This document shows, one piece after another, positions 6,281-14,152 of a DNA stretch of 20,561 nucleotides. A program made the position numbers and the translations under genes. Where the stretch lies: NCBI GenBank assembly GCA_002791035.1, contig PFWG01000048.1, positions 1 to 20,561 of the forward strand, written 5' to 3'. The DNA comes from Candidatus Portnoybacteria bacterium CG_4_9_14_3_um_filter_43_11 (GTDB lineage: Bacteria; Patescibacteriota; Minisyncoccia; Portnoybacterales; UBA2143). Each line of letters opens with the position of its first letter. Within the stretch, counting starts at the first letter, position 1. The notes below the pieces were generated by a model. It was not told the origin of the DNA. It did not search any database and worked only from the letters and a program-made list of their open reading frames with translations.

Positions 6281-8203
6281 ATGCTTATTTCTCAGCGGAA
6301 TAAAAAAAGAATAACTTCAATCGGCCTGATATTTTTGGTCAGCGCGGCGGTTTTTGTTTTTACGCCCCAAATAAGTCAAGCGGCTGCCTGGTATAATTTA
6401 CCCGGTAGAGCTGTTGATTATGTCATGAGCTGGACTTTAAAATTCGTCCTCTCTGGCTTCGGCATATTTTTGGCCTTGACTGCCCAAATTTTTGAATGGA
6501 CATTAAACATCACCCATTTTGCCAGCGCGCCGGCGGTAAAAATCGCCTGGGCTATCACCCGCGACCTGGCTAACCTGTCTTTTATTTTAATTTTAATTAC
6601 TATTGCTTTTGCCGCTATTTTAAGGGTGGAAACTTATGGCATGAAGTCGCTTCTGCCAAAGTTAATCGTGGTCGCTCTGCTGGTTAATTTCAGTTTGGTG
6701 CTCTGCGGCGCCGTAATTGACGCCTCGCAAGTGATAACTGGTTTCTTTATGGACCAGGCTAAAGAGGGAGGAGATCTCACTTTGAAAATAGTGGATGGGT
6801 TGTCGCTTCAAAAAACGCTTCAACTGGCAAAAGGAGGCTGGCAAAAACTTGAGGCGGCGGCCAATATTCCCGGCAATTTTGTCATCAGTTTGATCGGCGG
6901 AATAATCGTTATTATCGGAGCAACTCTCGCTTTCTTTCTTGGGGCTTTATTTTTAATCACCCGGATAATCGCTTTGTGGATACTGATTATCCTGTCGCCG
7001 CTAGCCCTTTTGGCCGCGGTTTTGCCGGCGACCAAAGGATTGTGGAGCAAGTGGGTCCAAAGCTTTATAAAATGGACGCTTTTTGCTCCGATTTACACTT
7101 TTTTTGTCTATTTAGCGGCGCTCACGATTCAAAAAGGAGGAATAACCGAACAAATTTCATCCAGCTCGGTTTCATTCAGCGAAAATCTGTCTATGCCGGC
7201 TTTTATGAATAGTTTTTTGAAATTTGACACTATTTTGACTTATCTGATGATCTTGGGATTTTTAATCGGCGGGCTGATGATTGCTCAAAAAGCCGGCGCC
7301 TGGGGCGCCGAGGGAACGATGAAGTTCGCCAAGGGACTGGGAGAGAAACCCGGCAACTGGGCAAGGTCGTTGGGAAATCGAGCCCTTATGAAGATGGCGC
7401 CGGCGCCCGAGAAAATAAAAGACGCGACAGGAAAGGTAATCGGCGAAAAAGGCGGTTTAATCCAGAGAGGCCTGTCCAAATTAGCTAAAGTACCGGTTGC
7501 CGGCAAGTTAGCCAGACCAGCTTTTGGCGCCCTGGAAAAAGCCCGAAGCCGAGTGGAGGAAAGACAGAAATTGATGGACAATTGGACCAGCCCCCATATT
7601 ATATCTACCTATAACCGAATGAATAGCGAAGACAAGGTTGGCGCGATGCTCCAACTCCTCAAAAACGGAGATTTGAACGACCTCCCTGATAAACAGCGGA
7701 AAGAGGGACTTAAGCTGGCTAAGAGATACGGCAAAGAGTCCAAATTAGTCAAAGCCATGCCGGCTCTTTCCCAAGAAGTCGGAAAAACCATCCCTGAAAC
7801 CATAGAAAAGACCAGCGCCGAAGACGCCAAAAATATTATTGAAAGCCAACTTGACGATAAGAAAACCCCGGAGGCGAAAGAGGTTATCGACGCAATAAAA
7901 GGAGCGCTTAAAAAGGGTAAATGGACAACCAGTCACTTGACTAAAATCGGCAATGAAAGCGCCGTTTTAAGAGAGATGATCCAAAAATATGTCTTAACCC
8001 AAGAATTCATCAACTTAGAACTTCCGGCCAACCATCCGCTTAGAAATTACCTAGACGGCTTTTTAGGAAGCACTCTCTATGAAGCGCCGAAAGATTGGCT
8101 GGGAAGCGGAAAACCGCAAGAGGCCGCAGAGCTAAAGGCTGCAGAGCCGCGGCTCCGAGAGCGGCGCATAATTCCCGGCTCAAAATATGGCCCGGTAAAA
8201 TAA
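6281..8203 (+). CDS. TrbL/VirB6-like polytopic membrane protein of a type IV secretion-like system
   Basis: A 640-residue protein with an N-terminal signal-like segment (about 13-33, ending SQAAAW) and about six further membrane segments: near 55-80, 94-115, 122-146, a long pair at 197-250, 263-285 and 315-337. A cytoplasmic hydrophilic, Lys/Glu-rich tail of about 300 residues follows. This topology and the neighbouring PrgI and VirB4 genes fit the VirB6/TrbL family, the polytopic inner-membrane channel component of T4SS. The tail is much longer than in classical VirB6 and contains a GEKGGLIQRGLSKL-type amphipathic region. Near its end a GC-rich palindrome encodes an EAAELKAAEPRLRERR run. The next gene starts 1 base after its stop, and the previous stop is 11 bases upstream. 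Confidence 0.8.
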   Translation: MLISQRNKKRITSIGLIFLVSAAVFVFTPQISQAAAWYNLPGRAVDYVMSWTLKFVLSGFGIFLALTAQIFEWTLNITHFASAPAVKIAWAITRDLANLSFILILITIAFAAILRVETYGMKSLLPKLIVVALLVNFSLVLCGAVIDASQVITGFFMDQAKEGGDLTLKIVDGLSLQKTLQLAKGGWQKLEAAANIPGNFVISLIGGIIVIIGATLAFFLGALFLITRIIALWILIILSPLALLAAVLPATKGLWSKWVQSFIKWTLFAPIYTFFVYLAALTIQKGGITEQISSSSVSFSENLSMPAFMNSFLKFDTILTYLMILGFLIGGLMIAQKAGAWGAEGTMKFAKGLGEKPGNWARSLGNRALMKMAPAPEKIKDATGKVIGEKGGLIQRGLSKLAKVPVAGKLARPAFGALEKARSRVEERQKLMDNWTSPHIISTYNRMNSEDKVGAMLQLLKNGDLNDLPDKQRKEGLKLAKRYGKESKLVKAMPALSQEVGKTIPETIEKTSAEDAKNIIESQLDDKKTPEAKEVIDAIKGALKKGKWTTSHLTKIGNESAVLREMIQKYVLTQEFINLELPANHPLRNYLDGFLGSTLYEAPKDWLGSGKPQEAAELKAAEPRLRERRIIPGSKYGPVK

Positions 8204-8204
8204 C

Positions 8205-8702
8205 ATGCTTACACCCAACCAAGTCAAACAAATAAAAAAAATCAAAGACCCGCTGGCAAAAAGGCGGTCCGTCGTCTATTTTCAATTGCCGGAAAATATC
8301 CGCCAGTTGTTCTTTGATGAAAAATCAGCCGATAAAATGAACGCTATCGCCCGGAAGAATAATCTTAACGAGAATCAGCTCCGCTGGTCGTCGTATATCG
8401 CCGGCTTGGTTTTATTGGGAGAAACCAACATTGTTGACTTGGTCAAAACTCTTGGGGATAAATGCCGCTTGACTGACGAGAAAGCCAAGCAACTAGCCAG
8501 AGATATCAACAGCGCCATCTTTTTGTCAGTTAAAGAATCGCTCAAAAAAATTCATCGCGTGGCCGAGTGGCCCAGAGAAGGCGAAGCCGGCCAAAAAACT
8601 TACCCGGCAGACAATCAACGGGTGGTTTCACTCAAAGAAAAAGAAGCGCCCCAACCGTCGGTCAATACAAATAATATTGTCAACCTAAAAGAAAAACGAT
8701 AA
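8205..8702 (+). CDS. Small soluble protein of the T4SS cluster, unknown function
   Basis: A 165-residue protein with no signal or membrane segment and no recognised domain. Residues 1-120 look all-helical (LTPNQVKQIKKIKDP; ENQLRWSSYIAGLVLLGE; LTDEKAKQLARDIN). The C-terminal 45 residues are probably disordered and contain a short motif twice: VVSLKEKE (140-147) and IVNLKEKR (158-165). It lies between the channel and PrgI genes. Its stop TAA shares a base with the next ATG (TAATG), a sign of translational coupling. A cytoplasmic adaptor or assembly factor for the channel or ATPase is plausible, but this is inference. Confidence 0.65.
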   Translation: MLTPNQVKQIKKIKDPLAKRRSVVYFQLPENIRQLFFDEKSADKMNAIARKNNLNENQLRWSSYIAGLVLLGETNIVDLVKTLGDKCRLTDEKAKQLARDINSAIFLSVKESLKKIHRVAEWPREGEAGQKTYPADNQRVVSLKEKEAPQPSVNTNNIVNLKEKR

Positions 8703-8995
8703 TGGAATTTAAGGTGCCGCAATTCATTGAACTGGAAGATAAAATTGTCGGGCCGTTGACCCTGAAGCAGTTTTTATTTCTCGGCGCCGGAGGAATACTT
8801 CTTTTTGTCCTTTGGTTTTTCCTGACTCTGGGCGCGTTTATTATCGCCCTTATCCCGGTTGCCGTCCTGTCCGTGGCGCTGGCGTTTTACAAACCGCGCG
8901 GCCGCCCTTCCTTTGAGATGATTGTTTTGTTTATCAATTACATCCTTAAGCCCAGATTGTATCTCTGGAAGAAAAAAAATGGGCAACAACATTAA
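8702..8995 (+). CDS. PrgI family protein (small T4SS membrane component)
   Basis: A 97-residue protein starting MEFKVPQFIELEDKIVGPLT, with two adjacent hydrophobic segments (about 23-42 and 45-62) and a basic C-terminal region rich in Pro, Arg and Lys. This is the pattern of the PrgI family (VirB3-like in role), which in Gram-positive conjugation and CPR clusters directly precedes the TraC/VirB4 ATPase genes, as here. The start overlaps the previous stop (TAATG), and the end overlaps the next gene by 17 bases. Confidence 0.85.
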   Translation: MEFKVPQFIELEDKIVGPLTLKQFLFLGAGGILLFVLWFFLTLGAFIIALIPVAVLSVALAFYKPRGRPSFEMIVLFINYILKPRLYLWKKKNGQQH

Positions 8996-9632
8996 GGCCT
9001 CATCCATTCAAAAACATTTGGAAATAAGCAACATTAAAGACGATGTCATCGTTCTGAAAAATGGAGGGATGAGAGCGATTTTGATGACAACCAGTTTAAA
9101 TTTTGCCCTGAAGTCAACCGACGAACAGGACGCCATTATCTACCACTATCAGGAATTCCTCAATTCGCTGGATTTTTCGGTTCAAATCTTGGCTGTTTCG
9201 CGCAAATTCAATATTGATCTGTATATCCAGTCGCTTAAAGAAAAAGAAGATCAGCAGGAAAACGAACTCCTAAAAATCCAGACATCGGAATATATTGACT
9301 TTATCAAGAGTTTGACTGAAATGAACAATATTATGACCGATTCGTTTTTTGTGGTTGTCCCATACGCGCCGCCAGTTGTTAGAAGAATTGGATTCCTGAA
9401 TAAAATCATCCGAAAGAAACAAAGACCGGCTGAGATTGAGGAATCCTTTCAGGAGTTTAAAAACAATCTTTGGCAAAGAGTGGAGTTTATCGCCATCGGT
9501 CTTCTCGGCATGGACATTAAAGCTGCCCCGCTCAATACCGGCGAATTAATTGAGCTCTTTTATAAACTCTACAACCCTAACGCCAAAGAAGGACCAGAGA
9601 TTGAAAAAGCCAACGAATTAAAAATCCAATAA
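8979..9632 (+). CDS. TraC N-terminal-like protein (VirB4 partner)
   Basis: A 217-residue protein resembling the N-terminal domain of TraC-type T4SS ATPases: NIKDDVIVLKNGGMRAIL, then SLNFALKSTDEQDAIIYHYQ and SLDFSVQILAVSRKFNIDLYI. It has no ATPase motifs. An in-frame ATG at 8922 exists but lies deep inside the PrgI gene; the ATG at 8979, preceded by GGAAG about 7 bases upstream, fits the family start and is preferred. The VirB4 ATPase gene follows after 24 bases containing a hairpin. It may act as a separate membrane-facing subunit for that ATPase. The stop at 9630-9632 looks genuine, because the next protein has its own complete N-terminal domain. Confidence 0.75.
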   Translation: MGNNIKASSIQKHLEISNIKDDVIVLKNGGMRAILMTTSLNFALKSTDEQDAIIYHYQEFLNSLDFSVQILAVSRKFNIDLYIQSLKEKEDQQENELLKIQTSEYIDFIKSLTEMNNIMTDSFFVVVPYAPPVVRRIGFLNKIIRKKQRPAEIEESFQEFKNNLWQRVEFIAIGLLGMDIKAAPLNTGELIELFYKLYNPNAKEGPEIEKANELKIQ

Positions 9633-9635
9633 TCT

Positions 9636-9650
9636 CCGCGCTAAGCGCGG
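9636..9650 (+). repeat. Hairpin just upstream of the VirB4 start codon
   Basis: CCGCGC-TAA-GCGCGG is a perfect 6-bp GC stem with a 3-base loop. It ends 6 bases before the ATG at 9657 and covers the place where a Shine-Dalgarno would be. There is no T-run, so it is not a terminator. Confidence 0.6.
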
Positions 9651-9656
9651 GCAACT

Positions 9657-11432
9657 ATGTCTTTATTTAGGAAATCGCCAACCGAAAAGAAAAACCTCAC
9701 CGGCAACAATCTAATTGACCTGATTTCTCCGGCTGGCTTAAAAATAGACACTAACCATATCCAAGTCGGCAATAAATACGGCCGAACGATATTTGTTTCC
9801 AACTATCCGCAAATTTTATCAACCGGCTGGATTTCACCGGTGATTACTCTTGACCAGGAAACCAATGTTTCCGTCTTTATTCACCCGACCAACACCGGCG
9901 CTATTTTAAAAAAATTGACCAAGAAATCGGCCCAAATCCAATCCCAGATATCAATAGAGGCAGAGAAGGGCAAAGTCCGCGACCCGCAACTGGAAGCCGC
10001 TCTTGAAAATATTGAAAAATTAAGAGACAAACTTCAACAGGGGGCGGAAAAACTTTTCAGATTCGGCCTGTATATCACCTTTTTTGCCGATTCGCCCAAG
10101 GACTTAGACAAGATAGAAAATAATATCAGGGTACTCTTGGAGCAAAGGATGGTTTATACCAAACCGACAACCTTCCAGCAAGAGCAGGGATTTATCTCAA
10201 CTCTGCCGCTTGGGATCGACAAACTCATCCTCCACAGCGGTTTAAATACCGGTCCGGCTTCTTCGGCTTTTCCTTTTGTTTCCTCTGATTTAACCGACAA
10301 TAAGGGCGTGCTTTATGGCATCAACCGCCACAATAATTCCTTAATTCTGTTTGACCGCTTCGGGTTAGAAAACGCCAATATGGTTGTTTTTGCCAAGTCG
10401 GGCGCCGGAAAATCATATACCGTTAAGTTAGAAGCTCTGCGGTCTCTAATCCAAGGGACAGACATAATTATTATTGACCCGGAAAGGGAATACAAATACC
10501 TGACCGAAGCGGTAGATGGGAGCTTTATTGATATTTCTCTCAGCTCCAACGCCTACATCAATCCTTTTGACCTGCCTAAGCCCGGACTAGACGAAAACCC
10601 GGCCGACATCCTGCGAAACAATATTCTTAACTTGGTCGGGTTAGTCAGGATAATGCTTGGCGGCTTAACGCCAGAAGAAGATGCCATCATTGATAAGGCC
10701 ATCGCTGAGACGTACGCTGCCAGAGACATCACTCCCGAGTCCGATTTTAGCAATATTGCCCCGCCGCTAATGCAGGATTTACACTCTATTCTTAGGGGGA
10801 TGGAAGGGGCAAAAAGTTTGGTCACCCGACTGGAAAAGTTCGTCAGCGGGACTTACGCCAATTTTTTCAACCAGCCGACCAACATTGAATTAAATAAAAA
10901 ACTGGTCACTTTCTGCATCAGAGACATAGAAGAAGAATTAAAGCCGCTGGCAATGTATGTTGTTCTTCATTATATTTGGAACATTATCCGCTCGGAAACT
11001 AAAAAGCGGCTGATGGTCGTCGACGAAGCCTGGGTGATGATGCAAAATGAAGAGGCCGCCAATTTTCTTTTTTCAATCGCCAAAAGATGCCGCAAATACT
11101 ATATGGGACTGACAACTATTACTCAAGACATCGCCGATTTTATGGAATCAAAATACGGCAAGCCGATTGTTTTCAATTCGTCCCTGCAAATATTAATGAA
11201 ACAATCGCCGGCGGCAATTGACATTATCCAACAGACATTTAATCTGACTGAGCAGGAAAAATACCGGCTGCTGGAATCAAATGTCGGCGAAGGAATATTC
11301 TTTGCCGGCACCAAACATGCCGCCATTCAGGTCGTCGCCTCGTACGGCGAAGACCAAATTATCACTTCCGACCCGGCCCAACTTTTAGAAATAGAAAAAG
11401 CCAAAAAGGAATTAGAGCAACAGGAGAAGTAA
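9657..11432 (+). CDS. virB4: VirB4/TraC family type IV secretion ATPase
   Basis: A 591-residue motor ATPase that energises substrate transfer or pilus assembly at the inner face of the membrane. The N-terminal domain (about 1-220) has the VirB4-type DLISPAGLKI and KYGRTIFVSNYP segments and a coiled region QLEAALENIEKLRDKLQQG. The ATPase domain has Walker A AKSGAGKS (246-253), DPEREYKYL shortly after it, Walker B MVVDEAW (Asp456-Glu457), and the downstream ITQD motif followed by SSLQILMKQ. All catalytic residues appear intact. The length is short compared with classical VirB4 (about 800) because the front portion is encoded as a separate gene immediately upstream. Translation may be governed by the hairpin before the start. 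The next ORF begins 4 bases after the stop. Confidence 0.92.
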   Translation: MSLFRKSPTEKKNLTGNNLIDLISPAGLKIDTNHIQVGNKYGRTIFVSNYPQILSTGWISPVITLDQETNVSVFIHPTNTGAILKKLTKKSAQIQSQISIEAEKGKVRDPQLEAALENIEKLRDKLQQGAEKLFRFGLYITFFADSPKDLDKIENNIRVLLEQRMVYTKPTTFQQEQGFISTLPLGIDKLILHSGLNTGPASSAFPFVSSDLTDNKGVLYGINRHNNSLILFDRFGLENANMVVFAKSGAGKSYTVKLEALRSLIQGTDIIIIDPEREYKYLTEAVDGSFIDISLSSNAYINPFDLPKPGLDENPADILRNNILNLVGLVRIMLGGLTPEEDAIIDKAIAETYAARDITPESDFSNIAPPLMQDLHSILRGMEGAKSLVTRLEKFVSGTYANFFNQPTNIELNKKLVTFCIRDIEEELKPLAMYVVLHYIWNIIRSETKKRLMVVDEAWVMMQNEEAANFLFSIAKRCRKYYMGLTTITQDIADFMESKYGKPIVFNSSLQILMKQSPAAIDIIQQTFNLTEQEKYRLLESNVGEGIFFAGTKHAAIQVVASYGEDQIITSDPAQLLEIEKAKKELEQQEK

Positions 11433-11436
11433 GAAA

Positions 11437-11859
11437 ATGGCTGATTATACCGAACAACTGAATCAGGCCAGGACCCAAGAGAAAAAAGATGAAAAAGAAG
11501 ATAATTTAGCTGGCCAAATCGGAACCATCAACCAGATCACCAATGTCGAATTCATCTTAATCCTTCTTTTGGCGATTGCCAAAGATGTTTTGGACTGGAT
11601 ATTATTATTCGCTCTTGGTCTCGGTCTGTTCCTTTCCCGGATTACCAATTTATTCGTCACCGCCATTCTCTGGATTTGGTGTTTCAGCCGACTTCACAAA
11701 TTTCCCACTAAAAGGTTTATCGGCAGTTTTAGTATAGAGATGCTTCCTGTTATTGGAGATCTTTCCCCCACCTGGACCATCTTCATCGTTACTATTTGGA
11801 TTGAACAGAGGATCTATCTGCCCAAACTACTCAAGCGTGCAAGCAAATCAACTAAATAA
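11437..11859 (+). CDS. Small polytopic membrane protein of the T4SS cluster
   Basis: A 140-residue protein with a charged, Lys/Glu-rich N-terminus (about 1-30), then roughly three hydrophobic segments (about 36-52, 54-83, 106-126) and a basic C-terminus. GGAG about 10 bases upstream serves as Shine-Dalgarno. No family is recognised. Its place, directly after the VirB4 gene and before the exported beta protein and the pilin, makes it a probable accessory membrane subunit of the same machine. Confidence 0.65.
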   Translation: MADYTEQLNQARTQEKKDEKEDNLAGQIGTINQITNVEFILILLLAIAKDVLDWILLFALGLGLFLSRITNLFVTAILWIWCFSRLHKFPTKRFIGSFSIEMLPVIGDLSPTWTIFIVTIWIEQRIYLPKLLKRASKSTK

Positions 11860-11883
11860 TTTGCGGGATAAAAGAATAACGAA

Positions 11884-12600
11884 ATGAAAAAGATAAATAA
11901 AAAAGAATATTTTTTGCTTCTTATCTTCTTCGGACTTTTGATGTTTACCGCCGCCCAGAGCCAAACCTTAAATATTACCTTAACTTGGTCAGCCAACACC
12001 TATGTCCCGCCCGGATACCAGGGCCGGACTCTGCCGGTCAGAGGAAGCGTCGTCGAGGTAGCCGCCACCGTTGAATCGTCAGGCACCAAGCCGGAACTGC
12101 TCAGCTACCAATGGATTGTTAACGGACTTGTTCAAGAGACCGGTTCCGGCATCGGCAAACAGGCCTTTAATCTAAAAATTCCCGATAAAACCAGTCGCGA
12201 TTACCTCGTTAAAGTGGAAGTCGGGGATAAAAACGGAAATTTTCTCGGGGTCTCATCCTATATGACCATCCCTATTGTCAATCCTGAAATTGTTTTAACC
12301 GTCGGCGCGTCGCCGGTAAGCGCCGAAAGTTATTCGGTTTTGCCCGAGCAGGAAACGGATTTTATCGCCCAGCCGTATTTTTTCAACATTAACCGGATAA
12401 CGGACTTGAGTTATAAGTGGAATTTAGGCGAACAAGAGGCGTTCTTAATTGACAGCATCACTCCCAATGTTCTGTCTTTGAAAGTCAACCAGAGAACTGA
12501 AACCGCCAGCCAGACGCTTTTTGTTTCGGCCGAAAACAAGTCAAATCCATTTCAGACAGCCCAAACCAAGGCGGAAATTATTTTTATTCCAAATCAATGA
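11884..12600 (+). CDS. Secreted protein with two Ig/PKD-like beta domains
   Basis: A 238-residue protein. Residues about 8-26 are a signal peptide ending near TAAQSQ. The mature protein looks like two beta-sandwich domains. The first (about 28-140) contains LLSYQWIVNGLVQETGSG, then a DYLVKVEVGDKNG strand pair typical of PKD or Ig-like folds. The second (about 142-235) contains DLSYKWNLGEQ. No cysteines are present. The gene overlaps the pilin gene by 4 bases (ATGA), so the two are likely translated together. A surface structural or adhesive subunit associated with the pilus is likely but not proven. Confidence 0.7.
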   Translation: MKKINKKEYFLLLIFFGLLMFTAAQSQTLNITLTWSANTYVPPGYQGRTLPVRGSVVEVAATVESSGTKPELLSYQWIVNGLVQETGSGIGKQAFNLKIPDKTSRDYLVKVEVGDKNGNFLGVSSYMTIPIVNPEIVLTVGASPVSAESYSVLPEQETDFIAQPYFFNINRITDLSYKWNLGEQEAFLIDSITPNVLSLKVNQRTETASQTLFVSAENKSNPFQTAQTKAEIIFIPNQ

Positions 12601-12998
12601 AAAAGACAAAAATACTAATTGCCTTATCCCTTCTTGCTTTATTGGCGATGCCGTTTTTTAGCGCTAATTCCGACTATGAATTGGAGGTCGGCTTACCTAG
12701 TACTCCCAGCGGCACATCAGTCGGATTAACCAGTTATCTTCAAAAAATATACCAAGTTGCGCTTTTAGCCGTTGGAGCCGCCGCCCTGTTAATGCTGGTT
12801 GTCAGCGGCATTGTTTATATGCTTTCCGACACTGTCTTTAGTAAAGAACAGGCCAAGGAGTATATCTGGGGAGCGATTTCCGGCTTGATTCTGGCTTTTG
12901 CCGCCTATTTGATCCTCTACGCCATCAATCCCGATTTGATTCATCTAGATATCGTCATTCCTAAACTCGGTCCCAATAGTGGCGGTAGTGGCTGGTAG
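12597..12998 (+). CDS. Type IV secretion system pilin-like protein (VirB2/TrbC-type)
   Basis: A 133-residue protein with a cleavable signal (about 5-23), a short polar segment, then two strongly hydrophobic helices (about 51-78 and 88-110) joined by the charged loop SDTVFSKEQAKEY. This two-helix hairpin after a signal peptide is the hallmark of VirB2/TrbC-like T4SS pilins. The C-terminus ends in a short Gly/Ser-rich tail (PNSGGSGW). The start overlaps the upstream stop in ATGA. It would be the major subunit of the pilus or channel made by this cluster. Confidence 0.8.
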   Translation: MKKTKILIALSLLALLAMPFFSANSDYELEVGLPSTPSGTSVGLTSYLQKIYQVALLAVGAAALLMLVVSGIVYMLSDTVFSKEQAKEYIWGAISGLILAFAAYLILYAINPDLIHLDIVIPKLGPNSGGSGW

Positions 12999-13048
12999 CG
13001 AAGTAATAAAATATAAATAGGCCGAAATTCCCATAGATAAATATTGCG

Positions 13049-14152
13049 ATGTTCTCCAATAAAACCCTAATTTTAATAATCGTCGGTTTAGTCGTTTTAG
13101 TAGGCGGCGTTCTGTTGTATTTGTATTATCCGAAAGGAGAAGCGCCGGTCCCGACAACGGGAGGGCAAAACGGCCAAGCGACCGACCAAGCGCCCAGCCG
13201 GATGAAAACCTTGTCCCAGGAGCCGGTTTTAGGGGTCGCCGTGGAAGATAGAAAGGTCAAATATTATCTCAAAAGCAACGGCCATGTCGTTGAATCCGAC
13301 TTTGACGGCTCCAACTCGTCTCTGTTTTCTTCCTCTGTTCTGCTTAATCTTTTGGATGTTTCCTGGTCGCCTGATAAAAACAGAGTTATTGTCTTGTTTA
13401 ATCAGGGCGGGGAAATAAAAAAGGGATTTTACGACCACAAAACCCGGCAGTCGGTCTCCTTGGCTGACGGACTAAAAAGTTTTGCCTGGTCGCCCGATTC
13501 CGGCGAAATCGCCTATCAGTTTATCAACTCAAATGAAAGTAATATCAGTATTTCTAACCCCGACGGCTCCGGCTGGAAAACAATTTTTGAGACAAAAATA
13601 AAAGACCTGATCGTTGAGTGGCCGCAAAACAGCAAAATCTCAATCAGAACCAGACCCAGCGGACTGGCGCCAAGCGTTGTCTATTTGATTGACGCCGATA
13701 ACGGCAAATTTGAGAAAATAATTCAGGAAACTTTTGGACTGGCTTTTTTATGGTCGCCCTTGGGCAATAAAGCCCTCTATTCCGAGACCGACGAAAACGG
13801 CAAAAACCTTAAATTAAAGGTTTTTGACGTCGATAGCCGGTCGTCTCAGGACTTAAATTTTTCCACCCTGCCCGAAAAATGCGCCTGGAGCAAAGATAAT
13901 AAAACAATTTTTTGCGCCGTTCCAGAAGAAATTCCGAGTCCTTTAATTCTGCCGGATGATTACTATAAGAACAAAATCTCTTTTGATGATGTTTTTTGGC
14001 GGTTTAATCTTGAAACCGGAGAAAGGATAAATATTTTAAAAGATAAAGAGACCGTCGCTGTTGACGCCAAGGCCCTGCTTCTATCTCCTTTAGAAGATTA
14101 CCTTTTATTTATCAACCAAAAAGACGGTCGGCTCTATAGTTTATCGCTGTAA
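13049..14152 (+). CDS. Membrane-anchored beta-propeller (PD40/TolB-like) protein
   Basis: A 367-residue protein with an N-terminal anchor (about 6-26, LILIIVGLVVLVGGVLLYLY), a Pro/Gly/Gln-rich linker (about 30-52), and a C-terminal domain with repeated propeller blades marked by VSWSPDKNRVIV, FAWSPDSGEIAYQ, FLWSPLGNKALYS and CAWSKDNKTIF. These are PD40/WD40-like motifs of TolB-type propellers, usually protein-binding platforms. It is the last gene of the secretion cluster, 50 bases after the pilin. Its final 41 bases overlap the end of the opposing O-antigen ligase gene. Confidence 0.78.
   Translation: MFSNKTLILIIVGLVVLVGGVLLYLYYPKGEAPVPTTGGQNGQATDQAPSRMKTLSQEPVLGVAVEDRKVKYYLKSNGHVVESDFDGSNSSLFSSSVLLNLLDVSWSPDKNRVIVLFNQGGEIKKGFYDHKTRQSVSLADGLKSFAWSPDSGEIAYQFINSNESNISISNPDGSGWKTIFETKIKDLIVEWPQNSKISIRTRPSGLAPSVVYLIDADNGKFEKIIQETFGLAFLWSPLGNKALYSETDENGKNLKLKVFDVDSRSSQDLNFSTLPEKCAWSKDNKTIFCAVPEEIPSPLILPDDYYKNKISFDDVFWRFNLETGERINILKDKETVAVDAKALLLSPLEDYLLFINQKDGRLYSLSL

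Noticed and set aside
6977..6985. TGTGGATAC, 8 of 9 match to a DnaA box
   Set aside because: It lies within a membrane-segment coding sequence (ALWILI) and is not perfect, so it is likely chance.
7295..7309. GGCGCC-TGG-GGCGCC hairpin in the VirB6-like gene
   Set aside because: It follows from codons for Gly-Ala-Trp-Gly-Ala after the last membrane segment, and no length change relative to the expected protein is evident.
8922..8978. Longer start for the TraC N-terminal-like gene
   Set aside because: It would overlap PrgI by 74 bases. The ATG at 8979 has a Shine-Dalgarno-like GGAAG and matches the family start.
9630..9660. Frameshift or stop splitting a single virB4 gene
   Set aside because: The downstream protein has its own complete VirB4 N-terminal domain and all motifs; the upstream one forms a separate TraC-type domain.
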